Shown: in pieces, positions 44,550-58,400 of the stretch | Layout of the letters: every line of letters begins with the position of its first letter | How positions within the stretch are numbered: position 1 is the stretch's first letter | NCBI GenBank assembly: GCA_964019055.1 | Contig: OZ025211.1 | Span: 9,306,400 to 9,370,399, forward strand | DNA length: 64,000 bases | Direction: 5' to 3' | Source of the DNA: Anthopleura xanthogrammica | Lineage: Eukaryota > Cnidaria > Anthozoa > Actiniaria > Actiniidae | Notes under the pieces: model-generated | Database searches by the model: none | What the model saw: the letters and a program-made list of their open reading frames with translations, nothing else | Told to the model about the DNA's origin: nothing | Program-made: the position numbers and the translations under genes

Positions 44550-45800
44550 TTAATCCTTATAACTTTCTTCTAATGTGAATAAAATCAGGAAGGAAAAAAG
44601 AAAAATACATTTAAAAAAGGTGAAAAGCGGCAGATAAGTCATAGTTACCATGAAATTCACTATATATATTAAGAAAAGAAATGAATTTTTACGCTTACCC
44701 GGACCGGTTGGTACTTGTGTCGTCCCTGATGCCGTTGTTGATGGCGGTGATGGTGGCGGTGGCGGTGCTGATGAAGACGATGGTTGTGGTGAAGATGGGG
44801 TTGATGATGTCTCTGATGCAATTGCTGATGGTGGTGGTGGTGCTGGTGAAGGAAATGGTTGTAGTGAGGATGGGGTTGATAATGTCTCTGATGCAATTGC
44901 TGATGGAGGTGGTGGTGCTGGTGAAGGAAATGGTTGTGGTGAGGATGGGGTTGATAATGTCTCTGATGCAATTGCTGATGGAGGTGGTGGTGCTGGTGAA
45001 GCCGATGGTTGTGGTGAAGATAGGGTTGATGATGTCCCTGATGGAGGTGGTGGTGCTGATGAAGGCAATGGTTGTGATGAGGATGGGGATGATGATGTCC
45101 CTGATGCAATTGCTGATGGAGGTGGTGGTGCTGATGAAGGCAATGGTTGTGGTGAAGATGGGGTTGATGATGTCCCTGATGCAATTGCTGATGGAGGTAG
45201 TGGTGCTGATGAAGGCAATGGTTGTGGTGAAGATGGGGTTGAGGATGTCCCTGATGCAATTGCTGATGGAGGTGGTGCTGATGAAGGCGATGGTTGTGAT
45301 GAAGATAGGGTTGATGATGTCCCTGATGCAATTGCTGGTGGTGGTTTTGGTGGTAACAATGTGATTGATGCTGTTATCCCTGGCGTTACTGTTGTTCGTG
45401 TTGTTTCTGATGCTTGTGATGCTGCATCTTCTGTTATTGATTTTTGCGTAGCGTTAATAAGAACCTCTTCCACTCCTAGCATTTCCATGTAGATGCTTTT
45501 TGCCTTCTTCTTGAACTCCCAATGCTTGGACCACTGACTCTCTTCACTCAGTTCACAGATTTTAGCATCAAGATCATAGCTGAGGCTCTTGCAGCGCGTT
45601 TTATCAGTTAGACATCTCGAAAGACATGCTGGATAGTTTTCTGCAAGCGACGAATCGTAAGTGGAATTTTCCAGGGCGTATCCCATTTGAGAATGTTTTG
45701 AAACACATGCGTCTTTTGCACTCGAGATTTCTGAAAACACAATGACGTGTAGAAATATAATGTAACCAGCTCGAATGAATGACGACTGAAGTGAAGCCAT
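44550..45800 (-). CDS. Secreted PAN/Apple-domain protein with proline/serine-rich repeats
   Basis: The ATG at 45800 starts a signal peptide (hydrophobic AGYIIFLHVIVF, cleavage near SSA). A PAN/Apple domain follows, residues about 30-110: CVSKHSQMGYAL, CLSRCLTD, CKSLSYDLDAKICEL. PAN domains bind protein or sugar ligands and are common in cnidarian extracellular proteins. From residue 150 there are eight tandem repeats of about 25 residues (SAIASGTSSTPSSPQP and polyproline). The 3' end is ambiguous. A good donor (G then GTAAGC) ends an exon at 44699 in phase 1. Reading through instead adds about 50 residues with a hydrophobic stretch, a stop at 44550 and a minus-strand AATAAA at 44463-44458. 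No next exon was identified. Confidence 0.7.
   Translation of the reverse strand: MASLQSSFIRAGYIIFLHVIVFSEISSAKDACVSKHSQMGYALENSTYDSSLAENYPACLSRCLTDKTRCKSLSYDLDAKICELSEESQWSKHWEFKKKAKSIYMEMLGVEEVLINATQKSITEDAASQASETTRTTVTPGITASITLLPPKPPPAIASGTSSTLSSSQPSPSSAPPPSAIASGTSSTPSSPQPLPSSAPLPPSAIASGTSSTPSSPQPLPSSAPPPPSAIASGTSSSPSSSQPLPSSAPPPPSGTSSTLSSPQPSASPAPPPPSAIASETLSTPSSPQPFPSPAPPPPSAIASETLSTPSSLQPFPSPAPPPPSAIASETSSTPSSPQPSSSSAPPPPPSPPSTTASGTTQVPTGPGKRKNSFLFLIYIVNFMVTMTYLPLFTFFKCIFLFSFLILFTLEESYKD
44745..45335 (-). repeat. Coding minisatellite, eight units of about 75 bp
   Basis: Tandem units encode SAIASGTSSTPSSPQP plus a Ser/Ala/Pro tail. One unit has lost the AIA triplet, and three share the variant SAIASETLSTPSS, which shows local unit homogenisation. 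The repeat keeps frame in all copies; every other frame is also open, which explains the long open frames on both strands here. Confidence 0.85.
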
Positions 45801-46877
45801 TCCTGGGCATTACGTTTTCGCCGGTCTAAAATAACAACAAAAAAATAACGGAATCGTCAACATAATCTATAGTAACATTCTATAGGTTTCTCTAACTGTA
45901 ATATAGGATCATGTAAGGTTGCCAGGTCGAACTTCTGTAGCAGTAGCAGGGCCAATAGAGGGTGCATGCGTAGCGTAGTGTGGTAGTGCACCATTTCTGT
46001 GATCTTGGGTCCAATTCCTGGACTCGGTGTCTCATGTGAATAAGTTTGTTAGGTCTCTCCCTTGATTCGAGAGTTTTTCTCCGGATTCTCGATCTGGTTT
46101 TTCTCACTTCGTAAAACCGTAACAAGCTAAATTCCAATTCAATCTGTGATTAGTCGTGTCCTTACTTTTATCAGCCCAGAGGTTGTTTCAGGGTATCGAT
46201 AAAAAATTGAAGATATGAGCAGCAAAAGAGGAAAACATTAGAATTGTTGAGTTTAGGGGAATCCAAAAGCCGTGAAACTGATACTGTACATCACTATTAA
46301 CTTTTCTTTATCATTTTTTTGCATATTTAATGGTTGTGGGCCATGGTTTAAATTTTTGTTCAAAATTCTCTCCCTAAAAGATGCTAATTTTTTTTTCAAA
46401 TATTCACTAAGTTGGTTAGTTCGCTTCAAGAAATTCAGGAAATGATGCATGTTGCTTTAGAGATACTTTACATACCTAAGACGGATTGGAGCTTCGGAGT
46501 TACCTTGGTCAGGAGAAGATAGCAAGCGAAGTTGTTAAGCCTTCCCACTTTAAATATATTTAGTTAAAAAGACTGCCTTCAGACATCACACGTCTTGGAT
46601 GATATTACTGAGATATTCTTAATTAAATAATATTAGATATATGTGAGGACATAAGAGATTTCTTAATTAAATAAGGGGTATTGGATTCGAAGGCACGCTT
46701 TTACTTCCATGGCGTCTGCCTCAGGAGTCCTTTATTATTATAATTTTGAAAATTAAATATAGTCTTTTTTTTTGCAAGATGAAAAATGCTATAAAGGTGA
46801 CTCGATGAAATAATCACGGCGCGCTACCTTTCAACTTCAAATCGCAAATGCGCGGACGCAAAACATTTATAAAGGCT

Positions 46878-47583
46878 TTAAGGTATCAGGATATGATAAG
46901 GACCCCTATACGCGCTACCTCAAATTTCGCACCGGCTTTACAATATTTTGCCATAAAAGTATACATTTTCTTAAAGCTAAATAAACGTTGTTTTCGAATA
47001 TCTATTTATAATTGTCTGTTTTGGAACACAAAAAAAGCTATTAGGTTAAAAGTGAAATTCTACCGCACTTCATTTGACAACTTCCCGCACGATCAGAATT
47101 TTCGCTATCTCGATCAAAATACATTAGCACACTCTGTGGATAATGAGCTTCAAAACTCAGATTTTTGATATCTTTTTTAGATCGTGCGCAATGACGCGTT
47201 AAATCCGGAAGTTTGAATTTTCGGAGGTCATGATTGTAAAATAGACAATATCTTTTGAATGAAAAAACATTTCAAAAATCTGAGACACCGTTTTTAGATC
47301 GCATTGTGATTTATCATAATCCAAAGTTTCAGTTCGATCCAATGTAATCCGAAAGAGCTACAATGTTTTTAAAACAATATTTTGGTCACTCAAAATCTGC
47401 GGAGAAAGCCAATAACTTTTTTTGTGTTCCAAAACAGGAAATTCTAAATTGAATTTAAAAAACAATGTTTATTTAGCTTTCAGAAAATGTATACTTTTAT
47501 ATAATAATATTGAAAAGGCAGCACGAAATTTTGGTCGCGCGTAAAGTAATCTCAGAGGCCTCAAACGTATCCTGATACCTTAA
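46878..47583. mobile_element. TTAA-flanked MITE, copy 2
   Basis: Element 46882-47579 (698 bp), GGTATCAGGATA to TATCCTGATACC, with TTAA at 46878-46881 and 47580-47583. It is collinear with copy 1 at 8698-9403 with scattered substitutions and small indels, so both derive from one family that transposed to TTAA sites. Confidence 0.82.
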
Positions 47584-49650
47584 GAAAAAGATGAAATTTT
47601 TGAATGATTATGTTTTTACTGAAATCAGAATTAATATATAACCCCTGTGAAGTGGTAGTACGTTTTCTTTGCTGCCTATTTTTTCCATTTTTTTCTCCAA
47701 CGTTTTTAAATCGCGCTTGATTACTTGGAGAATGAGTACTTTGCTCAAGGTTTAGACAATTTGCGGAAGAAAATCTGTGAGAGCATTTTCGAGAAATTTG
47801 AAGTTGAAGTTTTGAAGCATAGAAATTTTGCAGAAACAAAAGAATTTAGTAACGTCGTGGAAAAGTAGTCAATCTACCTGTTTTGAGTTCCTGATTTTAT
47901 CTAAAGCTGTTGACGTTGGTACATCACTTTGAAGTAATGGGGAAAAAATTGGAAAGAAATCGTATAAGCATGTATGGCGGTGCCAAGAGAGTGTCGCGCA
48001 CGTGGTAGCAGGATGTAGTACGATAGCTCAGACCAAGTAGTACCTGGAGAGGCACAACAATGTCCTCATAATCCTGGTCTTTGAGATTCTGAGTAAGTAC
48101 AACTTGGTCGTCCCCAGGGGGATTATACCAGTCAAACCTAAGCATGTGTCCATGCAAGACAAGTTGGGAAAGCTGTTGTAGCAGATTCCGCTTTTTAGGT
48201 AAAATTAGAGATTCATCGGACTGGAGGGACAGACATTTGCCTGACTACTCAGTGGAGTCTGAACGGTGGGGTATTTCCTACATGTTAGGGAATTTGACCG
48301 TTTTTTCCCCAAAAAGTCAAATGCCTGGGGGAAGGGGCACCTTTGGAATTGACTCATACATTACACGCTTAATACAATGCTATTTGTTAGCGGGAACATC
48401 ATAACTTTAAAACTCAAAGAAAGTTGCGCCTTTATCCTAATACTAATCTATTTTCCAAATATCAGTCTGTTTTTGTAAGTTATTGTATAGTTAGGTGTGT
48501 CCACTCAGAGCTTGTGCACATGACAGGCAACCCAGTTCACGCCCTAATAGCTGGGTGGGTTCCCTGTGTACCAGTCTCACGTGCTCCCATCATGTTTCAC
48601 GGTCATCACCGAAGAAGAAGAAGACATTGAAGGTGAAGAAGAAGATCGAAGCTAGCTGTGGTCACCATTTACACGGTAAGAAATGCTCCTTAACAACACT
48701 ATTCTATCGAAATATAAAGATAAACATTAGTTCTTGCTCTTTGGCTAGAAATATTATTTTTCGATAGGGTTTTCGTTGAGTTAAAATCATTTATTCTGAA
48801 CTCACTTTCCGTTGGTTGCTGCACGTTGCTGGCTTTTCAACGTGAAAAAAACCTTCGTTCTCTTTAATTTATACAACTAAAAGTGTGGAAAGAATATAAT
48901 TACTTTTCTTTACTGATTTCAAAGCCCAAGTTGTCGAAAATTCTTTTTATTAAATTTGTCGACATGAAACATGTTCGCCCCCACCCTTCCCCCCAAGAAA
49001 AACACTTATTCGATCGACAACTTTATTTGTTTACTACTAGCTGACCACAATTAATTGTGGAGACTTTATTATTCCTTATATTTGCACAACAAAGAGTTTG
49101 TTTCTGGGTTTATAGTCCCTTCTCCCTGCTAGCAGAGTCTCCTGTAGAAGAATCCTTTAAGAAATCAAAAATAACCCCTTACACATGATGTCAAAGCACT
49201 GTTTAGAGATTGGGTTCCCTGTGCCCTTATTGTACGTGTTGTCATGACAGAATTTAAGGAATTTGTTTACCTTCGTTGATAGTAATCTCACTTTAAGTCC
49301 CTTTCAATTCTCAATCTAACTGGTAGTTCTTTGTTGTTTTGTCAAGTTTTGAAGTGAATCCCATAAGCTTAATACTAAATTGATGCTTAAACTACAAAAT
49401 ATTGCTCAGCGGCCTTTGATCCGTTGCTGAAAACTACAAAACCGTATGACTTGTCTTTCTTACTTAGACTTTCTGACCTTTCTCTATGTAGAATAAATTC
49501 CTACAAAACCTGAAGTCTGGATTTTGCTTTATATATTGCTGAAGAGCGCTTTTATTTTTGGTCTTTAATTTGGTAAATATCGAATATGACGACTTGATTG
49601 TAAATAAGTTTGCTTACTTCAAGTGAAGAGTTGAAGCATTAAAACACTAG
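47584..49650. other. Intergenic
   Basis: No gene supported. A lysine-rich short frame near 48600-48674 ends at a GTAAGA that could be a donor, but has no start or domain. Confidence 0.45.
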
Positions 49651-50197
49651 TTACAGCGAATTCAGATTGAGCGTTTAATGGTGCCATTTGTCGCGATCGT
49701 TGAGACAGTTAAATTTGCACTTTGCTATGCAGAATGCTAGATGTTTCTAAGCAGCTGGGAGCACGATCGGCTCAGTGATAAGAATCACTGTTGAGTGGGA
49801 AAAGATTCACATTCAGAACTGAACATATCGGTGGTGAAGCCTGTAATGGGATCTGCTCCTCTGTTAAGAATTTTGTCTATGATCCCAAACTGCAGATCTG
49901 TACTTAATGGTTTCCCTGGATGTAAGATCAACCTTTTTACTTAATTTCAACATTTTGCTTCCCGCTATAAACTCAAAACTCAACAGTGATTCTTATCAGC
50001 CAAATGTGCTCCCAGCCACCTAGAAATATCTCTCATTCTACTTAGCAACATGCAAATTTTAAATTTAACCCATCAATTAGCAGACCATATGGAATGTCAA
50101 TTTATGCGAGAAGGAATAAATAAGCTTTTATTATTATAACTGTCGCAACGATCACGACAAACAGTGCCATTAAACGCTCAATCTGAATCCGCTGTAA
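49651..50197. mobile_element. 547-bp foldback element
   Basis: The left end ttacagcgaattcagattga and right end tcaatctgaatccgctgtaa are inverted copies. Pairing continues through gcgtttaatggtgccatttg and on to gtgataagaatcactgttga, so arms exceed 120 bp with interruptions. No coding frame. Confidence 0.75.
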
Positions 50198-51246
50198 GGA
50201 CATTCATCGGCAACAGTGTTTCCCATGTTTTTTTCTTCAAACTTCGCATGGTGAAATAAGACCATCGTAGAAGTTCCACTCGTTTAGGAGTAAGAAGTGC
50301 AGCCTTTTTCTTGTCGAAAATCGCTTGTGTGCATACAAGTCGAGCAGTAAAGACATTTTTGTTGTTGAAAAACTAAATGGATTGCTAAACATTTTTTGAA
50401 ACAACCGTCTTATAACCCATAGATAAATATGTGTAAATATTTATTAATGCATACAAATAACTTGTAGTTTTTGGTTTGAATTTACATCCACCATGCACCA
50501 TTCTGTCGACGCTTTGGCTGTAATGTAGATTGAATTTTTCATCTAAATACATGTTTTTGTTATAATTTTCCAATATTTTTTTTCTTCAAATTTGGAACAC
50601 AGACAGCTTATGTAATTCTTTATCAAATACTAAAATAAGAAATGGGGGTCACTGTTGTTATTCTCGAGATATAGCCGATCGAAATTGCTTTCACAACAAG
50701 CGTGACGGAGTTTGATCTTGAAAAACATAGATCACGCGGGTGTGCGCTGTCACGCCATATACGCAGAACAGATACGCAGGAACGTCATTAAGGCGTTAAT
50801 TTTATTTTACCTAACCCAAATCTTCCTTTTGACATAAATTATCTGAAGTAAAAGCTATGTGCAAGTGCGAGCATGCTCAATCTAACTGCTAAGTGCTGGG
50901 CTAGACATCATCATCATGCAATATTTTAGCTAGAGTTGTTTTTTAGGATGTAAATTACTTAATAATTTTGTAAAGCGTTTTGAATCCTAGACACGTGCGC
51001 TATATGAATAAATTTATTAATTATTATTATCATTCCACTTTGAAAAGTAAGGGTCTATTTTCTTATACAAATAGTTAGTCTGATCTTTATTATACAAGAG
51101 CTTGGTATTCATACGAGGTCCAATAGCATATCCACAAGTTAAAAATGGGAGACTCTGCCAGCCCTGTTTTCTTTGATATACCGCCATCCATGACCATGGG
51201 TGAAAACTTTAAGTATGCTGCATTGGATGCATGTGTTTGCACAGAG
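50198..51246. other. Intergenic
   Basis: No gene or defined repeat recognised. Confidence 0.45.
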
Positions 51247-52088
51247 AAATGGGCTATTGGGTAGTTCGATAAAAAAAACCATACCCCCATCACAGACGGC
51301 ATTTTGGAATTCTGAAGGAGAGGGGGTTTATCTTGGTCTTGAATTTCCAAAGGATAGGGGTAGAATTGATTTTGAAATAATAATGATCTTTGTAGTTTAG
51401 CGGGCAGTCTTTTGATCGCTTTGTAGGTATGAACATGACTCAAAAACCTCAAATTCAATCGCTGCTATATGATCCAAAAATTATCCATTTCAAACATTCT
51501 ACACCATAGTTGAATATAAATAACATAAATGAATAAAATAAAGCTGCCTTGAAGTACTTTTAACTCCTTGAAATACCTAAAATTCATATTGCAACTCCGT
51601 AATTTTCGTAACCATTGGGAAATTGATACCAGACCCCTTTTGCGTTTGCAAACAATGAACGCCTGGTGAAGTTATTCAGAATTAATTAAAGATGGTGAAA
51701 ATAAAAAACATGTTTATTTAAGTTATCTGCGCTTCGTTTTTGTGAATTATTTGTCAATAGAAGCAAAGGAAAATGTTGAAGATCAAAGATAAGTCATGAT
51801 AAGAACATTAAAATGATTTTTTCAAACTTTTAAGTCCTCTAGATCAAGTTTTATTTGTAAATTATTCAGGTTACGTGCGCTTTTTCGATTTTGATTTCTA
51901 TTCAATTTGTCTTGCATGAGAATGGGGATTAATTCTTTGTCTAAAAAGCTATTTAGATAACAATGATATGGAATTCCTTGGGCCAGGGGGCCTTGAATCA
52001 TTTTGGAATTTCCTAAGGCAAGGGGGGTAAGAAATTTGATGCCGCCCGTGGTATTGGTATGGATATTTTCTGGAACTACCCATTAGAA
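51247..52088. repeat. Possible foldback element with degenerate ends
   Basis: Left ttgggtagttcgataaa...accatacc and right ggtatggatattttctggaa followed by ctaccca are imperfect inverted copies. Interior pieces (attttggaattctgaaggag; attttggaatttcctaaggc) also resemble each other. Confidence 0.45.
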
Positions 52089-55000
52089 GAGAGCTCAATG
52101 TTTTTAACGGTAACCGATTGTGATAGAGCGCATGTGTAACAAAGAAAACTGCCTGAACCGAAAGAGTCTCCCAATGTCTCATCAGAAATTTTCTATGGCA
52201 AACTATGCTAGCAGGGAATACTTTAAACCGTAGTCCCTTTAGAAGCACATATTCCATCGTAACATCAGGGATTGGTTATCCTAAAAGGGGTGTGGTGCGG
52301 TCTTTGTATGCTTGTGTATCTTAAAAACCATTATACTGACATTGGTGGTATTATTTCTTATTCAGATCAGCATCAAGACCACCAAGACTCCTGAGAAGAC
52401 CAGAAGAAGAACCTCCTAGATATAATGTTTATGTGGTAGAGTTAATTGTTAGTAAAACTACCCAGGTGAATACAAAGTTACTGTGATTTTAGTTTCTTTG
52501 CTTTTCACCTGCGTAATTCTACTAAAGCAATAATTCTCCTTGGGCTCAGTGAATATTAGTTAATGCTTGCTCTGACTTGTTCTTTGGGTAAATATTTACT
52601 GATATTCACTTTGTCTGTTGTGGAGAATTATTTTTAGTTATGCAATATTATCTACATACAATGACTCATTGTATGTAGATCTTTTTCACCACTTTAAGCA
52701 GTAAATTGAAAAGGTTGTGGAATCTTTTTGTTATAAATGAAAATTGACCACAACCTTAACTGACTTGACTTATTTGGCATATATATTTACTCTATGTTGA
52801 TAAATTATGCACATATCCATTGGACGAAGAACTGGCTGGCTTGGCTCTACGTGGCTTCGTGGCATTATTATTATTCAATTTATGCATTTGATTGACATTG
52901 AATTACTTTTTTCCCTATTATTGACTAATTGACATTGATTGATTGCTTCCCAATGATTTATCGTACTAACTTGATATTTATTGATTGACATTGTTTTGAA
53001 TGATATCATTTATGCATATGAAAAAGTTTCTTTCTAGATTTTGGGCATAAATGCTTTCCCTAATATTCACCTGATTTCCAAAGTCTGGCATGAATTCACT
53101 TTTTTGAATTTGATAATTTTTTGAATTAAATTTGTTCATTTTTTATTGAAATTCACAACAACACCATCTTAATCTTGCAAGTGTCTTTATAATCAGAAAT
53201 TCAAAGTTCATCTAAAATTCAAAACCCAACTTAAACAATGTACAGAGTTGAGAAAAAAGCTTTTTCACTGTTATTACATTGATGCTTTTTCAGTTTCCAC
53301 CTGTTTCAATACCAGTACACTTTCACTTGCTATGATTAGCAGCATCTTGTCTAAAGATTTATCAAGTAGGTTTCAGATTTGGCATTGATTTCATCCCCAA
53401 TTTTATTTGACGTTTTGGCATGATTCCTAATCATATTTAGTGAGAGTCTACTGTACATAATGATTATTATTTTCATTGATGCATTGAATAATACAGAGGA
53501 ATCTTGATAACTTAGACAATGACAATACAAAAATGCCTAATTTGGGTTTTTATTTTGAAGTTACATTCGACTCTCATTTCATCTCGATAGTTTAAATTCT
53601 TTTCAAATTTTTGCTAGTTTAAGTTATTAGGATTCTACTGTATGAATGATTTGATTACTATGTGTTGTTATAATGTTGCTATTATGATCTTCTGGCTGCT
53701 TCCTGGTTTCCATCCAACTTCACAGTAAGTCAAAGTGCATGGTTTATCAACATTCAGTTCACTGGTTATTTTTCCACTTAACATCCTCTTCCATATTTTT
53801 TCGTTTTCGTATTTCCATAAATTTGGAACACAATTCTTTAATTTCGTTTGGAAGTTTCAATTAAAAATTTCATATTCACAGTCTGAGGATGTTACTAGAT
53901 GGAAGATGCCAGTTCTAGATATTTTCATTGTAAGTTACAAGTTTTCAGTTCTTGGGGTGCATTAGACATTGTTACTCATTATTAACTTTTCTAGAATGAA
54001 AACGTTATTAATTTTTCTGGAATTTTTGATTCCCAAGGAATCACTTTGAATAAAAGATTTTTTCAAGAAATTGAGCATTACAGATTCTCAGTTTGTTTAT
54101 ATTGCACCCCAAGAATTTGGAAGGTATTATCTCTAAGCTAATGAATTACCATATTTGACAATGGTTATGATGCATCATCCACATGTCACGATAGATTGGT
54201 TACTTTTTGGCACATTTGTTCTTCTAAATGAAATGGAAAAAGGAATAATTAAGAATTTTCCTGCTGTTTTCAAATATGGTAACATTTGTGTGCAAGCATA
54301 AAAAGCAATGGAACAGATATTTTTGAATTCCTGATATCAAAACAGACCACCAGGACTATCTGTTGTAATAGCTTTCCATGTTTGCACATTATTCAACATG
54401 AAATATTTCTCTAGAAGCTATTTCATGTTCTTAAAGTGGTGAAATTTTAACATTAGTGACTATGATTGAACACACCAATGGTCAGGTAGGGGGTCTGTGC
54501 ACATAATTAGACTGTTTACATCTTTGAATGCATATTTTGGCTCTACCACATCAATCCTACAGGTGTATGATAAACATTGCCGATTATTTTTATCAGCCCG
54601 ATTTACAGTATGCCAACTTTGGCTATTATCTAAATTTGTCTAATTCAACTCCTAAATTTGTCTAAATCAACTGAATAGCTAGTGACATCTGGCTTGTTGA
54701 TTGGCTATTTACACATTTCTGTTAAAAGTAGGATTGATGTGGTGCCTTAGTGCACAGTTTCCTTTATCTGACATACCCGTCAAAATTGCATTTGTTGTGG
54801 TTTCATTCAATGTGTGAAAAAAATTCAAAACTTTTTCTGGGTTTTTAATTCATGGCATTTTGGTGATGGAACTTCATAGGGCTTGGTGTGTTCATATCAT
54901 AGTCTGACATAGGTCTTGGTTGAGTAAAAGTACACAAGTGTGAGAAATGGTATTCCAAAATGTAGCAAAAAAAATTGGCATCCACCAGATACATTCAGAG

Positions 55001-55250
55001 AAATGTTTGATTGGCATCTTTCAACGTCTGATTGTTTTTGAGTTAACTTAAAATATTCATTGTCTCTCTGGTCTTAATTCCAATTCAGTCTGGTATCTTG
55101 AATCCATAATTATGAGCCTCTGGTTTGGGAGACGGAGCAATCACTCCCTGCATGATCAATATAAGATCAATGAAATTCAACAAGTTATTTCAATTCCTAT
55201 TTCAATTCAGTAAAGTGATTGGATTAGATAATACCATTTGTCATTCTTGC
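52089..55250. other. AT-rich intergenic
   Basis: No gene supported. Small hairpins only: atctacatacaatgactcattgtatgtagat at 52651-52681, and an inverted pair on ccacatcaatcctac at about 54546 and 54730. Confidence 0.45.
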
Positions 55251-55251
55251 T

Positions 55252-55412
55252 GTAATGTAGAATAGTTTATGTAGGTTTGTGATAAGCATGGTACATACAT
55301 GCCCTGCTGGAACAAATTATTTATTGGCTTTTGCTCTTCTCACCGGGACTATATCAGCACTGTCATGTACCATGGTTTATCATACTCCTACATAAATTGC
55401 TCTACCACTACT
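55252..55412. repeat. Inverted repeat
   Basis: tttatgtaggtttgtgataagcatggtacat pairs imperfectly with atgtaccatggtttatcatactcctacataaa around a spacer of about 60 bp. Confidence 0.65.
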
Positions 55413-58400
55413 CTGCTAGTACCAGTAAGGGTCATGTAGTTAAGACATTGAACTTTTCATGTACAAAATTAATTCTTTAGAATCCAAAGTTGATTTATTG
55501 AGGCTAATTTATTTCCAACCAAATTGTATACAACACATGCAAAGTTCAATATATTAACGAGTCCTATCTGATGCTGTTAAATGAGGCATACAACTGGTGT
55601 TGTCCATTATGAAAGCTGTCCAGAATTAGATTCCTACACAATCAATCTGCAATAAATTTCTAATACGGATAATGTTGAAGATATCTTCATGAAAGATACA
55701 GCATTATGGCTTTGGCATACTAGTTTTGGTAACTTTTTCAATCCATGTTTTAAAGGACAACTCTAGTTTCATGCCTTGTTTCAGTATTTTGTACTAGCCT
55801 TTTACTCAACAAAACCTATGTTTTTAGAATCTCAATCAAATGGACTGTCCTGGAGGTCTTTAGTTCATCCTACTAAATCACCCTTAAGGGTCCCCCTCAA
55901 CACTTTGTTGGGGGGCACTTTTTCTTAAGGGGACGGTAGGTTTGAACTTTTGATCTCCAGGACCTTCGTCCAATTACCCTAGGGGCAAAAAAAAGTGCAA
56001 AAAGACTTAATATACATTTTTTCAAAATTTTAGGGCTTTTTTGCTTTTTTTTCACAATTGTTTTTTTTTTATTGCCAATTTGAATTTTTTTTATTTTTTT
56101 AAAGCCAATTTGAATTTTTTTTAAAGCCAATTTCTAAGTTTCTTTGCCAATCTATGAGCCAATTCTCCTTACCTTTTTTATGGTTATCTGATTTACCTTG
56201 ATCCTGGCTTGTGGGTGGCTGTTTTCTTGCTTGACCAATTTTTCATCATAGAACCTAGACCTTACCTGGATTTGAACCTGTACCTTCAACTTACCTTTGG
56301 CTCTGTAGTCCGGTGATCTGTCCAGTAGACTGTAGATGTGTTTGTTGAATGTAAAGGTTTTGAAATTCCTTAAAACATAGCGATTGTAATGGTTGGCATA
56401 TTAATGACCTAATAAAATTCTTATGAATATTTAATGTCTTGTTTATTGTCTGAGCGAAACAATGGGATAATGAGCAGAACAAAAGAAGGGGATTAGATGG
56501 GCGGGTAAAGGTGGCAAGAAGAATATTGATAAGTGATCATGAGGTGTAAGAGCCCTGGGTGTGGCTAAGAGTTCCAAGTGGTCCGAAAAGTGTCAAAGTT
56601 TTTGAAACAAATCTTGCGAGCTTGAAAAGTAGCCAACGAAAATCAAAAAGTAAGAGCTCGAAAAATATTCTAAGTTTTTTGGCGGGAAAAAAATGCGATT
56701 TTGAAAAGGGGTATAACACCGAATAAACCAGACAAAATTTTAGTCAAATTCGTTTATTTCAAAATACAACAGTACATTTCAAAATACACAGCATTTAGGA
56801 ATCCACATACAAAAAATAGAAAATTGTTAACCTTGTTTAGTCTGTTCTTCACTAATATGGCACACGACAGTTCTAATTGTTCTTGCTCTCTGGGTTACCT
56901 TTGCTATCTTGTTCCTGTAAATAAAAAAATATATCAGAAAATTAATTTAGCTTCGACATATAAAATTAAAATACGAAACAGCGCAAATATAATAAAAGTG
57001 CGGGGGAACATATTTTTCAACGAATAAAGTTTTTACAATTGCACATGACAAATGAAAATGTGCTCGCATGATGCGCCTTTATAAATAGTTAAATTTATAT
57101 TTCCTTATGTTCCATACAAAATACCTACTCAGAAAAAAAATTGAAAGCTTCATCAGTCTTATTGAAAATATGAATTTTGCGGCTAGCAGAGAGATGACGT
57201 GGTAGAAAAAAGTAGACTCAGCCACTTGTTAATTATGCGCATATCGTTAAATCGAAAATAAGCCTTGCATCTGTTTCATGTACTTCAACGAAATAAACTA
57301 GACAAACAAAAAAAGCAAGAAAGACAAAATATTCGCGCATTTGTTAAACAGCCAAGAACTTCAGGGACGGATGGATAGAAAACAGACTATCTATTGAGTG
57401 GTTAAAATACAGACGCTGCCGATATTAACTCAAAACGATAACATTTTATTCGATTTTCTTAGTTTCACGGATATTCAATGAAGTCTATGATCCAATTTAC
57501 CTTTGTTCCAGACATCCACGGGGCTTCATACAGCTTGTTTCTTGACTTATTCAGCGTTTTTTCTCGTTTCTTGATTCACAAAGTCTTCAACATGGCGGAC
57601 TCAACCAGTTCGAACAAGCAGAGTCCCTAGAGAACTTAAAACAACATCATCAAGAGAACAAAATAAAAGACAATTCACAATGGGGATTTAAAACTGATAA
57701 CATTATTTTATTGAGAAGCGGCGTGTGGTTTTCCTGTGGTATTTTTGTCTCACAGCAATACACAGGAAACCCAAATTGCGTGTATTTTAAACCCTTTTTT
57801 GTCCTTGTTCGTAAGAGAGTTTAGATACTTTCTTCAAGCTATAATTTAACGCTTCTAAAGTTCTATCACCTGATTTAGTTTCGTTTGGAAACAAATTAAA
57901 AAAGTGGTCGAAATGAGGAAAATGCTGGAAACGCTATACCGCTGACCAAAACCTATTTTCATCAAATTTTACTACCCCTATAAAATCTTCAATATAAATT
58001 TAATCAAAAAAAATAGTTTCAGAACCATGTTGACGCGGTCCATAGCTTTCCAACGAGCCATGTTTTGTTAGGAGAAACTCAATATTTCGATTTACGAAAA
58101 TTTGGACCAACTCAAAAAAACGCTTATTTCGGGTACATAACTTCAAGCGGCTTGTTTTCTATGAAATAAAGAAAAATGTCAAAATATTTTGACGCATAGA
58201 TTTAAAGCTCATTTTACACTTTCTATCCAAGATAAAATATTTTGGATTCATGATTTCTTTCTATTTTTATTAAGCGTTTATCGAGAGGTGAAACAGTTTG
58301 GGCTTCCTGTGGTGTTATTTTTAGCAAGGTAGCAGTTTATGATCGCGATTTTAGGAGTGAAATTATGCAAAAATTTTAAATATTACGCCATATTTACGGT

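Noticed and set aside
44650..45492. 280-codon Gly/Asp-rich plus-strand frame
   Set aside because: Antisense shadow of the PAN-domain gene; the minus frame has a signal peptide and a cysteine-rich domain, this one has neither.
48600..48680. Lysine-rich short exon ending in GTAAGA
   Set aside because: No convincing start, acceptor or partner exon, and the peptide is a purine-rich low-complexity translation.
57588..57630. ATGGCGGAC start of a new gene
   Set aside because: The frame stops after 12 codons and no donor precedes the stop.
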